The notes under the pieces were generated by a model, which worked only from the letters and a program-made list of their open reading frames with translations, made no database searches and was not told where the DNA came from. Position numbers and translations under genes: made by a program. From Rhizobium albus (GTDB taxonomy: Bacteria; Pseudomonadota; Alphaproteobacteria; Rhizobiales; Rhizobiaceae), in assembly GCA_030160035.1 (NCBI GenBank), contig BSNO01000001.1, positions 992,001 through 1,056,000 of the forward strand: a DNA stretch of 64,000 nt. Reading direction: 5' to 3'. Positions 1 to 9,288 of the stretch are shown piece after piece (positions within the stretch are counted from its first letter, which is position 1; each line of letters begins with the position of its first letter).

Positions 1-21
1 GGATGTCGTTTTCCGTTCTTC

Positions 22-39
22 CTTTCGTCAATCTGTCAT
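22..39 (+). promoter_or_regulatory. Candidate Pho box upstream of the phn genes
   Basis: The sequence CTTTCGT-CAAT-CTGTCAT lies 62 bp before the start codon at 101. It has the PhoB layout of two 7-bp half sites separated by 4 bp. The second half is the consensus CTGTCAT and the first matches 5 of 7. Phosphonate genes are classic Pho regulon members, which supports the call. It was read by eye, not scored against a matrix. Confidence 0.5.
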
Positions 40-100
40 GGTTATCGGTCATAGCCTCGGCCTCTCGTCAACGAAGACCTCTTTCGGAGACTGATTCACC

Positions 101-817
101 ATGCGCTATGCGCTCTATTTCACGCCGCCGATGAGCGACGCGCTGCAGCGCACCGCATCGCGCTGGCTCGGCCGGAACGCGTTTTCGGGCGCAGCGTTCG
201 AGCATCCGGACGATACAGGCCTCGGCATCGATGAGATCGCTGCGATCACCGAAGCGCCGCGCCGATACGGTTTCCACGCCACCATCAAGGCACCCTTTGC
301 TCTGGCGGATGGGCTGACGAAGGCGGATCTGTTGTCGGAGATCATGCATTTTTGCGGCGAACTCGAGCCATTCGAACTGCCGCCGCTCCGCATCGAGCGG
401 CTCGGCCCGTTCTTCGCCTTGACGCCGAGCGCGCCGTCGCCCGCTCTCCAGGGCTTCGCCGATGCCGTCGTTCGCCGCTTCAACCGGTACCATGCGCCAG
501 TGAGCGAGGCCGATCGGGCGAGGCGCAAGGTCGATCGGTTGTCGGAACGGCAGGTGGCGTATCTGGACAGCTTCGGCTACCCTTATGTCTTCGAGGAATT
601 CCGCTTCCACATGACGCTGACGGGGCCTGTCGATGCCGGCGATGCAGACCGGGTCGGGGCGGCGCTGCATCAGGTGTTTGCACTCTTCCTGGACAAGCCT
701 GTCTCCGTCAGCAATCTGGCACTCTTCGTGGAGCCGGAAACAGGCGCAGCGTTCTCGGTGGATTCGCTGCATCCACTCGGATCGTTCAAGGTGGCGCGAC
801 GGGCAGCCGCACAATGA
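101..817 (+). CDS. DUF1045 phosphonate-operon protein, 2H phosphoesterase-like
   Basis: The 238-residue product belongs to the DUF1045 family (TIGR03223-type putative phosphonate metabolism protein), which is found next to C-P lyase genes in proteobacteria. It carries two H-x-T motifs, HAT at residues 59-61 and HMT at 170-172. That is the signature of the 2H phosphoesterase fold, whose members open cyclic phosphates, so a cyclic ribose phosphate from phosphonate breakdown is a plausible but unproven substrate. GGAGA precedes the ATG. The stop codon overlaps an in-frame ATG at 814 that could also begin phnM. The rest of the C-P lyase genes are not in the window. Confidence 0.8.
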   Translation: MRYALYFTPPMSDALQRTASRWLGRNAFSGAAFEHPDDTGLGIDEIAAITEAPRRYGFHATIKAPFALADGLTKADLLSEIMHFCGELEPFELPPLRIERLGPFFALTPSAPSPALQGFADAVVRRFNRYHAPVSEADRARRKVDRLSERQVAYLDSFGYPYVFEEFRFHMTLTGPVDAGDADRVGAALHQVFALFLDKPVSVSNLALFVEPETGAAFSVDSLHPLGSFKVARRAAAQ

Positions 818-846
818 CACTTCACGACAAGAACTTGCAGATACGG

Positions 847-1995
847 ATGAGCACGGTGACCGAGACGATCTTGAAGAATGCGATGCTGGTTCTGGCCGAT
901 CGGGTGGTCGAGGGCCATCTCGTCATTCGTGACGGGATGATCGCAGAGATCGGCGAGGGAACGACATCGGCTCCCGGAGACGATCTCGAGGGCGACTATC
1001 TGATGCCGGGCCTCATCGAGCTTCACACCGACCACCTCGAGGGCCACTACGGCCCGCGACCGGGCGTGCGCTGGAATGCGATTGCCGCTGTGCAGGCGCA
1101 TGACGCGCAGATCGCCGCGTCGGGCATCACCACAGTGTTCGATTGCCTGCGCATGGGGTCCGACGAGGACGGTGGCTTCAAGCCAGGCGAAATGCGTGAG
1201 CTGGCCGATGCGATCGAGCAGGCGCAGCGCGAGGATCGGCTGCGCTCGGACCACTTCCTGCATCTCAGATGCGAGGTTTCGGCGGCCGATGTGCTCGACG
1301 CCTTCGATAAGTTCCGCAGCGACGACCGCGTGCGGCTCGCTTCGCTGATGGACCACGCGCCCGGCCAGCGGCAGTTCCAGACGATGGATCAGTACACGCT
1401 TTACTACAAGACGAAGCGCGGACTGACGGACGAACAGTTTGAGGTGTTCGTCGCCAAGCGCCAGGAGCAGTCGGCCCGTTATTCGGCCCCGCATCGCCGC
1501 GCGATCGCCGAGCACTGCCGCGGCGCCGGCGTGACGCTCGCAAGCCACGACGATGCGACGCTCGACCATGTCGATGAGGCGATTGCCGATGGCGTCGGCC
1601 TTGCAGAATTCCCGACGTCGAAGGAAGCCGCACGCGCGTCGCACGAAGCCGGCATGAGCGTGCTGATGGGTGCGCCGAACGTGGTGCGCGGCGGATCGCA
1701 TTCCGGCAATATCGCCGCCAAGGATCTCGCGGAAGCCGGCATCCTCGACGTTCTGTCCTCCGATTACGTGCCGTCGAGCCTCTTACAGGCGGTGTTCAAG
1801 CTGGCTGACGATGTCGACGCGATTTCGCTGCCGCAGGCTGTCGCGCTCGTCACATCCACGCCGGCACGCACCGTTGGAATGGACGACCGCGGCATCGTCG
1901 CCGTCGGAAAGCGCGCCGATCTGCTCCGTGTTCGCAATCTCGATCAATTGCCGATCGTTCGAACCGTGTGGCGTCAGGGACGCCGCGTCATCTGA
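847..1995 (+). CDS. phnM: Alpha-D-ribose 1-methylphosphonate 5-triphosphate diphosphatase PhnM
   Basis: PhnM removes diphosphate from ribose 1-methylphosphonate 5-triphosphate in the C-P lyase pathway. The 382-residue product is an amidohydrolase-superfamily protein with the metal-binding HTDH motif at residues 60-63 and a C-terminal region ending in the typical amidohydrolase fold (a G-K-R-A-D-L segment). The start at 847 gives the length usual for the family (about 380 aa) and begins just before the conserved first beta strand. An ATG at 814, overlapping the previous stop, would add 11 residues and cannot be excluded. The open frame continues far upstream to 352, but that part overlaps the DUF1045 gene. 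The stop overlaps the phnN start. Confidence 0.93.
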   Translation: MSTVTETILKNAMLVLADRVVEGHLVIRDGMIAEIGEGTTSAPGDDLEGDYLMPGLIELHTDHLEGHYGPRPGVRWNAIAAVQAHDAQIAASGITTVFDCLRMGSDEDGGFKPGEMRELADAIEQAQREDRLRSDHFLHLRCEVSAADVLDAFDKFRSDDRVRLASLMDHAPGQRQFQTMDQYTLYYKTKRGLTDEQFEVFVAKRQEQSARYSAPHRRAIAEHCRGAGVTLASHDDATLDHVDEAIADGVGLAEFPTSKEAARASHEAGMSVLMGAPNVVRGGSHSGNIAAKDLAEAGILDVLSSDYVPSSLLQAVFKLADDVDAISLPQAVALVTSTPARTVGMDDRGIVAVGKRADLLRVRNLDQLPIVRTVWRQGRRVI

Positions 1996-2588
1996 TGGCG
2001 GAGAGACCGGCCAGAGAACATGCGGGTACGCTGATCGTCGTGCTCGGCCCGAGCGGATCTGGCAAGGATACGATCATCGATTTCGCGCGCGAGGCACTTG
2101 GCGCACGAGACGATGTTCTGTTCGTGCGACGGGTGGTGACGCGAGATGCCGCCGTGCAGGCCGAGGACCACGATACGCTCGACGAAGATGCCTTCCTGGC
2201 CGCCGACAAGGCGGGTGCCTTTGCCTTCACATGGCAGGCACATGGGTTGCGCTACGGGCTGCCACGTTCGATGGACGCGCATCTTGCTTCAGGCGGCATA
2301 GCCATCGCCAACGGGTCGCGCGCGACGCTGCCCGATCTGCGGCGGCGCTATCCGACGCTCGTGCCGGTGACGCTGGCTGTCGCTGCGGATGTGCTGGCGG
2401 CACGCATTGCTGCCCGTGGCCGCGAAAGCGAGGCCGAGATCGCGGCGCGGCTTCAGCGTGCGGAGCGGTTCGCGCTCGACACGCCGGACCTGACGATCAT
2501 CGACAACAATGGCGCCCCGGAAATCGCCGGCCGTGCCTTCGTGCGCCTCATCGAGCAGGTGTCGGCGAGAAATCACGCTATCGCTTGA
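1995..2588 (+). CDS. phnN: Ribose 1,5-bisphosphate phosphokinase PhnN
   Basis: PhnN phosphorylates ribose 1,5-bisphosphate to PRPP and so returns the ribose released by phosphonate degradation to nucleotide metabolism. The 197-residue protein resembles guanylate kinase, with a P-loop GPSGSGKD at residues 18-25. I chose the ATG at 1995, which shares bases with the phnM stop (TGATG) and gives the expected size of about 190 residues. A GTG at 1968 is possible but lies inside phnM. The 3' end overlaps the 3' end of convergent choV by 11 bp, so no terminator separates the two operons. Confidence 0.9.
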   Translation: MAERPAREHAGTLIVVLGPSGSGKDTIIDFAREALGARDDVLFVRRVVTRDAAVQAEDHDTLDEDAFLAADKAGAFAFTWQAHGLRYGLPRSMDAHLASGGIAIANGSRATLPDLRRRYPTLVPVTLAVAADVLAARIAARGRESEAEIAARLQRAERFALDTPDLTIIDNNGAPEIAGRAFVRLIEQVSARNHAIA

Positions 2589-3618
2589 CGAGTGCGTTCA
2601 GGATGTCGGCCGGGCTGACAACGCCAACGATGCCGCCATTTTCCACCACCGCGAGCGAACTCGGATAGTGGTTGGCCAGCGTACTGAGCATGTCCTTGAC
2701 CGGCGTGCGGCGCTTGACGGATCCACCGATCGCTTCCTTGGCGCCTGCCTGACCGGGACGCATGACGTCCTCCGCGCAGAGTACGCCGAGCGGATTGAGA
2801 TGGGCGACGAATTCCTCGACATAATCATTGGCCGGACGCAGCACGATGTCCTCCGGCTTTCCCGCCTGGATGATGCGCCCGCCTTCCATGATGGCGATCT
2901 TGTCGCCGATCTTCACAGCTTCTTCAAGGTCGTGGCTGACGAAGAGGATCGTACACTTCATGCGTTGCTGCAACTCGATCAGTTCGTCCTGCAGCTTCGT
3001 GCGAATCAGCGGATCGAGTGCGGAGAAGGGCTCGTCCATCAGCAGGATCGGCGCGCCCGTGGCAAAAGCGCGGGCGAGGCCGACGCGCTGCTGCATGCCG
3101 CCGGAAAGCTCGTGAACCTTGCGGTCCGCCCAGTCGGTGAGGCCGACCGTGTCGAGCTGAGCCGCGACGCGCTCCTTGCGTTCGCTTGCCGGTATGCCCG
3201 ATAACTCCAGGCCGAAGCCGACGTTTTCGGCAACCGTGCGCCAGGGCAGAAGCCCGAATTGCTGGAACACCATGGACACGCGCTCGGTGCGCACCTGTCG
3301 CAGCGTCTTGCGGTCCGCCTTCGCGACATCGACCATGCCCGTGCCGGTTTCGACCATCACGGAACCGCGCGCGACCTTGTTGAGGCCGTTGACGGCGCGA
3401 AGCAGAGTGGATTTGCCCGACCCGGACAGGCCCATCAGCACCGCGATCTCGCCTTCGCCGACTTCCAGCGAGCAGTTGTGGACGCCCAAAACCTGATCGG
3501 TCTGCTGCTGGATCTCGCTCCGTTTCATGCCCTTGTCCATCAGGGGCAGGGCGATCTTGGGATTGTCACCGAAGACGATGCAGACGTCTTCGAAGCGGAT
3601 CATCGGCTCTCGGCTCAT
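2578..3618 (-). CDS. choV: Choline ABC transporter ATP-binding protein ChoV
   Basis: This is the ATPase of a choline (ProV/OpuA-type) importer. The 346-residue product has Walker A GLSGSGKST at residues 63-71, the signature LSGGMQQRV, Walker B ILLMDEP and a C-terminal CBS domain, as in osmoregulatory ProV and rhizobial ChoV proteins. The ATG at 3618 overlaps the choW stop in ATGA, so the two are translationally coupled. The reading frame stays open upstream into choW, but that extension is antisense-like in composition and was dropped. Choline imported here would feed the divergent bet genes. Confidence 0.92.
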   Translation of the reverse strand: MSREPMIRFEDVCIVFGDNPKIALPLMDKGMKRSEIQQQTDQVLGVHNCSLEVGEGEIAVLMGLSGSGKSTLLRAVNGLNKVARGSVMVETGTGMVDVAKADRKTLRQVRTERVSMVFQQFGLLPWRTVAENVGFGLELSGIPASERKERVAAQLDTVGLTDWADRKVHELSGGMQQRVGLARAFATGAPILLMDEPFSALDPLIRTKLQDELIELQQRMKCTILFVSHDLEEAVKIGDKIAIMEGGRIIQAGKPEDIVLRPANDYVEEFVAHLNPLGVLCAEDVMRPGQAGAKEAIGGSVKRRTPVKDMLSTLANHYPSSLAVVENGGIVGVVSPADILNALVKR

Positions 3619-4451
3619 ACCTCGTTCTCCCGGCGGAAGATGCGGTCGAGGATGATGGCGACCACGACGATGACGAGCCCGGATTCGAAACCGAGGCCCG
3701 TGTTGACCGAGTTCAGCGCGCGTACGACCGGAACGCCAAGACCGCTTGCGCCTACGAGGGCCGCGATGACGACCATCGACAGCGACAGCATGATCGTCTG
3801 GGTCAGGCCGGCCATGATCTGGGGAAGGGCATAGGGAAGCTCGATCTTCCAGAGCATCTGGCGCGACGTTGCCCCGAAGGCACGCCCAGCCTCGATCAGC
3901 GCCGGGGGTGTCGACGAGATGCCGAGATGGGTGAGGCGGATCGGTGCCGGGATGACGAAGATTGCCGTCGCGATGAGGCCCGGCACCATGCCGATGCCGA
4001 AAAAGACAATCGCCGGAATCAGATACACGAAGGTCGGCAAGGTCTGCATGAGGTCGAGGATCGGCCGGACCCAGGCGTAGAGCTTCGGCCGGTGGGCGCA
4101 TGCGATGCCGATCGGGACGCCGAGGCCCATGCAGAGCGCGCAGGCGGAGAGAACCAGCGTCAGCGTTTCGGTCGTCTCACGCCAATAGCCCTGGTTGATG
4201 ACGAACAGGAAGCCGACGAACGTCAGAGCGGCCACCTTCCACGAGCGCTGCAGCACATAGGCGAGTGCCGTGAAGATCAGCACCATCACCAGCGGATGAG
4301 GCGTCTGAAGCACCCAGAGCACGCTGTCGATGATGCTTTCCATGATGCCGGCGATCAAGTCGAAGACCCATGACGCGTTGCGTGTCAGCCAGTCGACGAC
4401 GTCGCTTGCCGTGCGCCCCACCGGGATCTTGTTGTCGGCTATCCATTCCAT
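3615..4451 (-). CDS. choW: Choline ABC transporter permease ChoW
   Basis: This is the inner-membrane permease of the choline importer, of the binding-protein-dependent BPD_transp_1 family. The 278-residue product has several hydrophobic segments and the cytoplasmic EAA-type loop (around E-A-G-R-A-F-G-A) that contacts the ATPase. I chose the ATG at 4451, preceded by GGGGA, because it gives the family length (about 280) and the usual M-x-W-x-x-D-N-K-I-P start. An upstream ATG at 4493 would add 14 residues. It lies between choX and choV and is coupled to choV by a 4-bp overlap. Confidence 0.92.
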   Translation of the reverse strand: MEWIADNKIPVGRTASDVVDWLTRNASWVFDLIAGIMESIIDSVLWVLQTPHPLVMVLIFTALAYVLQRSWKVAALTFVGFLFVINQGYWRETTETLTLVLSACALCMGLGVPIGIACAHRPKLYAWVRPILDLMQTLPTFVYLIPAIVFFGIGMVPGLIATAIFVIPAPIRLTHLGISSTPPALIEAGRAFGATSRQMLWKIELPYALPQIMAGLTQTIMLSLSMVVIAALVGASGLGVPVVRALNSVNTGLGFESGLVIVVVAIILDRIFRRENEV

Positions 4452-4579
4452 CGAGATTGTCCCCAATCCTGCCGACAATGACTTGAGCGGCAAAGTCGGC
4501 CCACGGCATTCGCCGATCCATCCCGTCGCGGCGGCTGGCCCTCACCCCCCAGCCGCGCAACGTCTTGTGAAACAGGTAT

Positions 4580-4611
4580 CCGCCGGGCGAGCCTTGGGGA
4601 TCGCCCGGCGG
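4580..4611 (-). terminator. Intercistronic stem-loop between choX and choW
   Basis: CCGCCGGGCGA and TCGCCCGGCGG form a perfect 11-bp stem with a 10-nt loop, just after the choX stop. There is no U-run, so it is more likely an mRNA-stabilising or attenuating hairpin that leaves more binding protein than permease than a true terminator. Such hairpins are common after periplasmic binding-protein genes. Confidence 0.55.
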
Positions 4612-4622
4612 GATATGCGCTA

Positions 4623-5552
4623 TCAGAGGCCGAGTTCGGCGCGAACGGCCGCGAGACCTTCTTCGCCATCGATGGTCGTAACGCCATCGAGCCATGCGTC
4701 GAGCGTATCCGGATTTGCCGTCAGCCACTCCTGCGCGGCAGCACGGGCATCCTCGCCATCGTCAAGGATGGCGCCCATGATTTCGTTTTCCATCTCGAGC
4801 GTGAATTTGAGGTTGGAGAGGAAGGTTCCGATGTTCGGGCATTCCTCTGCGAGACCGGTGCGCGTGACGGTGTGGACGGTGCCGACATCGCCGAACCATT
4901 CCTCGCCGCCCGTCAGGTATTCCATCTCGATGTTGCTGTTCATCGGGTGCGGGGCCCAGCCGAGGAAGACGACGTCGTCTTCGGAGTTCACGGCGCGGCC
5001 GACCTGGGCAAGCATCGCTTGCTCGGAGCTTTCCACGACCTCGAACTCGCCAAGACCGAAGGTGTCGTTTTCGATCAGGCTGATGATGTAGCCATTGCCT
5101 TCGTTGCCGGGTTCGATGCCGTAGATCCGGCCGTCGAGCTCGTCGCGGAATTCCGCAATGTCTTCAAAGGTCGTCAGGCCCTTGTCATAGGTGTATTTCG
5201 GAACAGCGAGCGTGTACTGCGTGCCCTCGAGATTGGTGGCCACTTCCTCGATCGTGCCTTCGTCGAGGTAGGGACGGATGGCGCCTTCCTGTGCGGGCAT
5301 CCAGTTGCCGAGGAAGATGTCGGTGTCGCCATCGGCGATCGATTGGAACGTGACGGGGACGGACAGGATGTTCGTGCGGGTCTCATAACCCAGCGCTTCG
5401 AGAACGAGCGTGGTGGCGGCTGTGGTGGCGGTAATGTCCGTCCAGCCCACATCGGAGAAGGTCAGCGAGGAGCAGGCATCCTGCGCCAATGCCGGCCCGG
5501 CGAGTACGGTCGAGACGAGCAGGGCTCCTGCGATTTTCGCGTGGCGTGCCAT
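4623..5552 (-). CDS. choX: Choline ABC transporter periplasmic binding protein ChoX
   Basis: This is the substrate-binding protein of the choline importer. The 309-residue product starts with a clear Sec signal peptide (cleavage expected after A-L-A at about residue 23) and belongs to the OpuAC/ProX family. Residues around G-D-T-D-I-F-L-G-N-W-M-P match the family's substrate-pocket region, which includes an aromatic-box Trp. It is the first gene of the minus-strand choXWV unit. A 174-bp divergent region that holds a perfect BetI-like palindrome separates it from betI. Glycine betaine rather than choline as ligand is possible, but the bet context favours choline. Confidence 0.92.
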   Translation of the reverse strand: MARHAKIAGALLVSTVLAGPALAQDACSSLTFSDVGWTDITATTAATTLVLEALGYETRTNILSVPVTFQSIADGDTDIFLGNWMPAQEGAIRPYLDEGTIEEVATNLEGTQYTLAVPKYTYDKGLTTFEDIAEFRDELDGRIYGIEPGNEGNGYIISLIENDTFGLGEFEVVESSEQAMLAQVGRAVNSEDDVVFLGWAPHPMNSNIEMEYLTGGEEWFGDVGTVHTVTRTGLAEECPNIGTFLSNLKFTLEMENEIMGAILDDGEDARAAAQEWLTANPDTLDAWLDGVTTIDGEEGLAAVRAELGL

Positions 5553-5653
5553 AGATATCTGTTCCCTTTTTCTGGAATTGCATCAAGCGCTTCGACAGCG
5601 CGAGCCATGGACGTTAGCATTCCGCCGCCCCAGCTAGAAGCGGCGAATTTTTC

Positions 5654-5673
5654 TTGATTGACGCATCAATCAA
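5654..5673. promoter_or_regulatory. Palindromic operator, probable BetI site, between choX and betI
   Basis: TTGATTGACGCATCAATCAA has perfect 8-bp arms around a 4-bp centre. It lies between the divergent choX and betI genes, 53 bp before the betI ATG. BetI, a TetR-type dimer, binds TTGATTGA/TCAATCAA-like dyads in other bacteria, so one site could control both choline uptake and choline oxidation. The binding itself is inferred. Confidence 0.7.
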
Positions 5674-5725
5674 AATAAATTAGCCCCGGAATGCAAGTGC
5701 TTTTTGCATTTTTTTGGAGTTGGTG

Positions 5726-6310
5726 ATGCCGAAACTGGGAATGGAGCCGATCCGGCGGCGCGCATTGATCGATGCGGCCATCGCCGAAATCGGGGCGAAA
5801 GGCGGCCTCGACGTCACGGTCGGCCAGATCGCCAAGCGAGCAGGCGTCTCTGCCGCGCTCGCACACCATTATTTCGGCAATAAGCAGCAGATCCTGATCG
5901 AGACGATGCGGCACCTCCTCAGGGAGTTCAACGCGATCGCCAAGAGGCGTATGCGGGCGGGGCAGACCCCGCGCGAAAGGCTGAGCGCAATCGTCGAAGC
6001 GAGCTTCGGCGTCGAACAGTTCAGCGATGCGACGGTTGCGACCTGGCTCGCCTTCTATGCGGAGACCCGGAAGTCTTCCGAGGCCTACACGCTCCTGAAC
6101 GTCTATACCCGTCGCCTGCGGAGCAATCTCCTGCATTCGCTGAGGCAACTCAGCCAACGCCCTGAAGACACGGCCGAAATGATCGGCGCGCTGATTGATG
6201 GTCTCTACATTCGCCAGTCGCTGAGGCCTGGTCCCGCATCACCCAAGGATGCCATCCGCCTGGTGGAGACCTTCATCGACAACCTGCTGATCGCGGAGCG
6301 TGCCCGATGA
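5726..6310 (+). CDS. betI: Choline-responsive transcriptional repressor BetI
   Basis: BetI is a TetR-family repressor of the betaine synthesis genes, released by choline. The 194-residue product has the N-terminal helix-turn-helix (V-G-Q-I-A-K-R-A-G-V-S ... H-H-Y-F-G-N-K at roughly residues 30-55) and the family length (about 195). The ATG at 5726 is preceded by GGAG with 6-bp spacing and begins with the conserved M-P-K-x-G-M-E-P-I-R-R. It is the first gene of betI-betC-betB-betA, and its stop overlaps the betC start. Confidence 0.95.
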   Translation: MPKLGMEPIRRRALIDAAIAEIGAKGGLDVTVGQIAKRAGVSAALAHHYFGNKQQILIETMRHLLREFNAIAKRRMRAGQTPRERLSAIVEASFGVEQFSDATVATWLAFYAETRKSSEAYTLLNVYTRRLRSNLLHSLRQLSQRPEDTAEMIGALIDGLYIRQSLRPGPASPKDAIRLVETFIDNLLIAERAR

Positions 6311-7812
6311 GGCCGAACATTCTTACCATCATGGTCGACCAGCTGAACGGCACGCTCTTTCCGGACGGGCCGGCGGACTGGCTTCACGCACCGAACCTGA
6401 AGCGGCTTGCCGCGCGCTCCGCACGCTTTCGCAATGCCTACACGGCTTCGCCGCTCTGCGCACCCGGGCGGGCAAGTTTCATGTCCGGGCAGTTGCCGAG
6501 CCGCACCCGCGTCTACGACAATGCAGCCGAGTTCGCCTCCGACATCCCCACATTTGCGCATCATCTGCGCCGCGCCGGCTACCAGACGTGTCTTTCAGGC
6601 AAGATGCACTTCGTCGGGCCTGATCAGTTGCACGGCTTCGAGGAGCGGCTGACGACGGATATCTATCCGGCCGATTTCGGCTGGACGCCCGACTACCGCA
6701 AACCCGGCGAGCGGATCGACTGGTGGTACCACAACATGGCGTCGGTCACGGGTGCCGGCGTTGCCGAAATCACCAACCAGCTCGAATATGACGACGAGGT
6801 TGCCCATCACGCGCTGGCTAAGATCTATGATCTCGCCAGGGGCAAGGATGATCGCCCCTGGCATCTGACCGTCAGCTTCACGCACCCGCATGACCCCTAT
6901 GTGGCGCGCAAGCGCTTCTTCGATCTCTACGAGGACTGCCAGCATCTGCAGCCGGACGTGCCGGCCATGCCCTACGAGGCGCACGATCCACATTCCAAGC
7001 GGATCTTCGATGCCAATGACTGGCGCTCCTATACGATCACCGAGGCAGACATCGCCCGCTCGCGGCAGGCCTATTTCGCCAATATCTCCTATCTCGACGA
7101 GAAGATCGGGGCACTGCTCGATGCGCTTGAGGCGACGCGGCAGCAAGCGATCGTCGTGTTCCTGTCGGACCATGGCGACATGCTCGGCGAGCGTGGGCTC
7201 TGGTACAAGATGAACTTCTTCGAGGGTTCTGCGCGCGTACCGCTGATGATCGCGGCGCCCGGTCTCAACGCTGGCCTGATCGAAGAACCTGTTTCCACGC
7301 TTGACGTTACGCCGACACTCGCCGAGCTTGCCGGGATTTCGCTCGACGACATCATGCCATGGACCGATGGCGAAAGCCTCGTGCCGGTTGCCGGCCAGAC
7401 CAGGCGTTCCAGCCCCGTGCCGATGGAGTATGCGGCGGAAGCGTCGATCGCGCCTCTGGTCGCGATCCGCGATGGGCAGTGGAAATATGTTCACTGCGAG
7501 GTCGATCCGCCGCAGCTTTACGACCTTTCGAACGACCCGCACGAGCTCAGCAATCTGGCTGCCGATCCCGCCCATGCGGAGACGACCGCGTGGCTTGCCG
7601 GGGTCGTTGCCGCCAAATGGGACATGGCCGCATTCGATGCGGCCGTCCGCCAAAGCCAGGCGCGGCGCTGGGTGGTCTACGAGGCGCTGCGCAACGGCAG
7701 CTACTATCCTTGGGATTACCAGCCGCTGCGCAAGGCATCCGAGCGCTACATGCGCAACCACATGGACCTGAACGTCGTCGAACACGACAACCGCTTTCCC
7801 CGAGGTGAATAA
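6307..7812 (+). CDS. betC: Choline-sulfatase BetC
   Basis: BetC hydrolyses choline-O-sulfate to choline and sulfate, feeding the betaine pathway, as in Sinorhizobium. The 501-residue sulfatase has the C-A-P-G-R form of the C-x-P-x-R formylglycine motif at about residues 54-58, inside [10 protein letters not shown], and the D-H-G-D metal-site motif. Its N-terminal strand N-I-L-T-I-M-V-D-Q supplies another metal-binding Asp. The ATG overlaps the betI stop (ATGA) and its own stop shares a base with betB. Activity needs formylglycine maturation by an enzyme not seen here. Confidence 0.94.
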   Translation: MRPNILTIMVDQLNGTLFPDGPADWLHAPNLKRLAARSARFRNAYTASPLCAPGRASFMSGQLPSRTRVYDNAAEFASDIPTFAHHLRRAGYQTCLSGKMHFVGPDQLHGFEERLTTDIYPADFGWTPDYRKPGERIDWWYHNMASVTGAGVAEITNQLEYDDEVAHHALAKIYDLARGKDDRPWHLTVSFTHPHDPYVARKRFFDLYEDCQHLQPDVPAMPYEAHDPHSKRIFDANDWRSYTITEADIARSRQAYFANISYLDEKIGALLDALEATRQQAIVVFLSDHGDMLGERGLWYKMNFFEGSARVPLMIAAPGLNAGLIEEPVSTLDVTPTLAELAGISLDDIMPWTDGESLVPVAGQTRRSSPVPMEYAAEASIAPLVAIRDGQWKYVHCEVDPPQLYDLSNDPHELSNLAADPAHAETTAWLAGVVAAKWDMAAFDAAVRQSQARRWVVYEALRNGSYYPWDYQPLRKASERYMRNHMDLNVVEHDNRFPRGE

Positions 7813-9275
7813 TGCGTGCCCAGCCCCAAGCATCCCATTTCGTTGACGGACGCTATGTCGAGGATACGGCAGGTGAGGTTTTCGAAAATGTCTTCTCTGC
7901 AACCTGCGAGGTGATCGCGAAGCTCCACGCCGCGACCGATGGGATCATCGAGGAAGCGGTCGCGTCGGGTCGTCGGGCCCAGAAGGAATGGGCGGCACTT
8001 GCGCCCGCCGAGCGCGGACGCGTACTGCGCCGCGCCGCCGACATCATCCGCTCGCGCAATCGCGAATTGTCGGAACTGGAGACGCTGGATACGGGCAAGC
8101 CGATCCAGGAAACGATTGTCGCCGATGCGTCCTCGGGGGCCGATTGCCTGGAATTCTTCGGCGGGCTCGCCGCCACCCTCAATGGCGAGACGATCCCGCT
8201 CGGGCGCGATTTCGCCTATACGCGGCGCGATCCACTCGGGCTTTGCGTCGGTATCGGGGCCTGGAACTATCCAACGCAGATCGCATGCTGGAAGGCCGCG
8301 CCGGCGCTGGCCGGCGGCAATGCCTTGATCTTCAAGCCTTCCGAGATGACGCCGCTTTGCGCGCTGAAGATTGCCGAAATCTTCATCGAAGCCGGCGCGC
8401 CGAAGGGCCTCTTTAACGTCGTCCAGGGTCTCGGCGCAGTCGGGGCGAAGCTCGTTTCCCATCCTGCGGTCGATAAAGTGTCGCTGACGGGCTCGGTGCC
8501 GACCGGCTCGAAGGTTTACGCGGCCGCTGCCGCCGGCATCAAGCATGTGACGATGGAACTGGGCGGCAAGTCGCCGATCATCGTCTTCGATGACGCCGAC
8601 ATCGAGAATGCCATCAGCGGCGCCATGCTCGGCAATTTCTATTCGACCGGGCAGATCTGCTCGAACGGCACCCGTGTCTTCGTTCATCGTTCGATCAAGG
8701 ACCGGTTCCTCACCCGCCTTGCCGAGCGCACCGCATCAATCGTGCTTGGCGATCCACGCAACGAGGAGACCCAGATGGGACCGCTCGTCTCGCACGCCCA
8801 GCGCGAGAAGGTGGAGGCCTATATCGAGAAGGGCAAGGCGGAAGGCGCGCGCCTCGTCGCCGGCGGTGAGAGGGTGGCACCCGAGGGTCTCGATGATGGC
8901 GCCTTCATTGCGCCGACCATTTTTGCCGACGTGACCGACGACATGACCATCGCGCGCGAGGAAATCTTCGGCCCGGTCATGTGCGTCCTCGATTTTGAGG
9001 ACGAGGACGAAGTCGTCGAGCGAGCGAACGGCACCGAGTTCGGGCTCTCGGCCGCGGTCTACACGGCCGATCTCACCCGCGGCCACCGTGTCATCGGCCG
9101 TATCGATGCCGGCACCTGCTGGATCAACGCCTACAATCTGACACCGGTGGAAATGCCCTTCGGCGGCATGAAGATGTCCGGCGTCGGTCGCGAGAACGGT
9201 CGCGCGGCGCTGGAACACTACACGCAGATCAAGAGCGTCTATGTGGGCCTCGGCCCGCAGGACGCGCCGTATTGA
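7812..9275 (+). CDS. betB: Betaine aldehyde dehydrogenase BetB
   Basis: BetB oxidises betaine aldehyde to glycine betaine with NAD(P)+. The 487-residue protein is a full-length aldehyde dehydrogenase, with the catalytic Glu in M-E-L-G-G-K-S-P and the nucleophilic Cys in S-T-G-Q-I-C-S-N-G, plus the [13 protein letters not shown] segment near the C-terminus typical of the BetB group. The ATG at 7812 uses the last base of the betC stop, consistent with tight coupling in the operon. Confidence 0.95.
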   Translation: MRAQPQASHFVDGRYVEDTAGEVFENVFSATCEVIAKLHAATDGIIEEAVASGRRAQKEWAALAPAERGRVLRRAADIIRSRNRELSELETLDTGKPIQETIVADASSGADCLEFFGGLAATLNGETIPLGRDFAYTRRDPLGLCVGIGAWNYPTQIACWKAAPALAGGNALIFKPSEMTPLCALKIAEIFIEAGAPKGLFNVVQGLGAVGAKLVSHPAVDKVSLTGSVPTGSKVYAAAAAGIKHVTMELGGKSPIIVFDDADIENAISGAMLGNFYSTGQICSNGTRVFVHRSIKDRFLTRLAERTASIVLGDPRNEETQMGPLVSHAQREKVEAYIEKGKAEGARLVAGGERVAPEGLDDGAFIAPTIFADVTDDMTIAREEIFGPVMCVLDFEDEDEVVERANGTEFGLSAAVYTADLTRGHRVIGRIDAGTCWINAYNLTPVEMPFGGMKMSGVGRENGRAALEHYTQIKSVYVGLGPQDAPY

Positions 9276-9288
9276 TGGGGCCGCGCGG

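Noticed and set aside
68-820. 250-residue open frame on the minus strand opposite the DUF1045 gene
   Set aside because: It is antisense to a family-matching gene, is rich in Arg, Glu and Ala as expected of shadow frames in GC-rich DNA, and has no ribosome site.
352-846. N-terminal extension of the phnM reading frame
   Set aside because: It overlaps the DUF1045 gene in another frame and adds about 165 residues not found in PhnM proteins.
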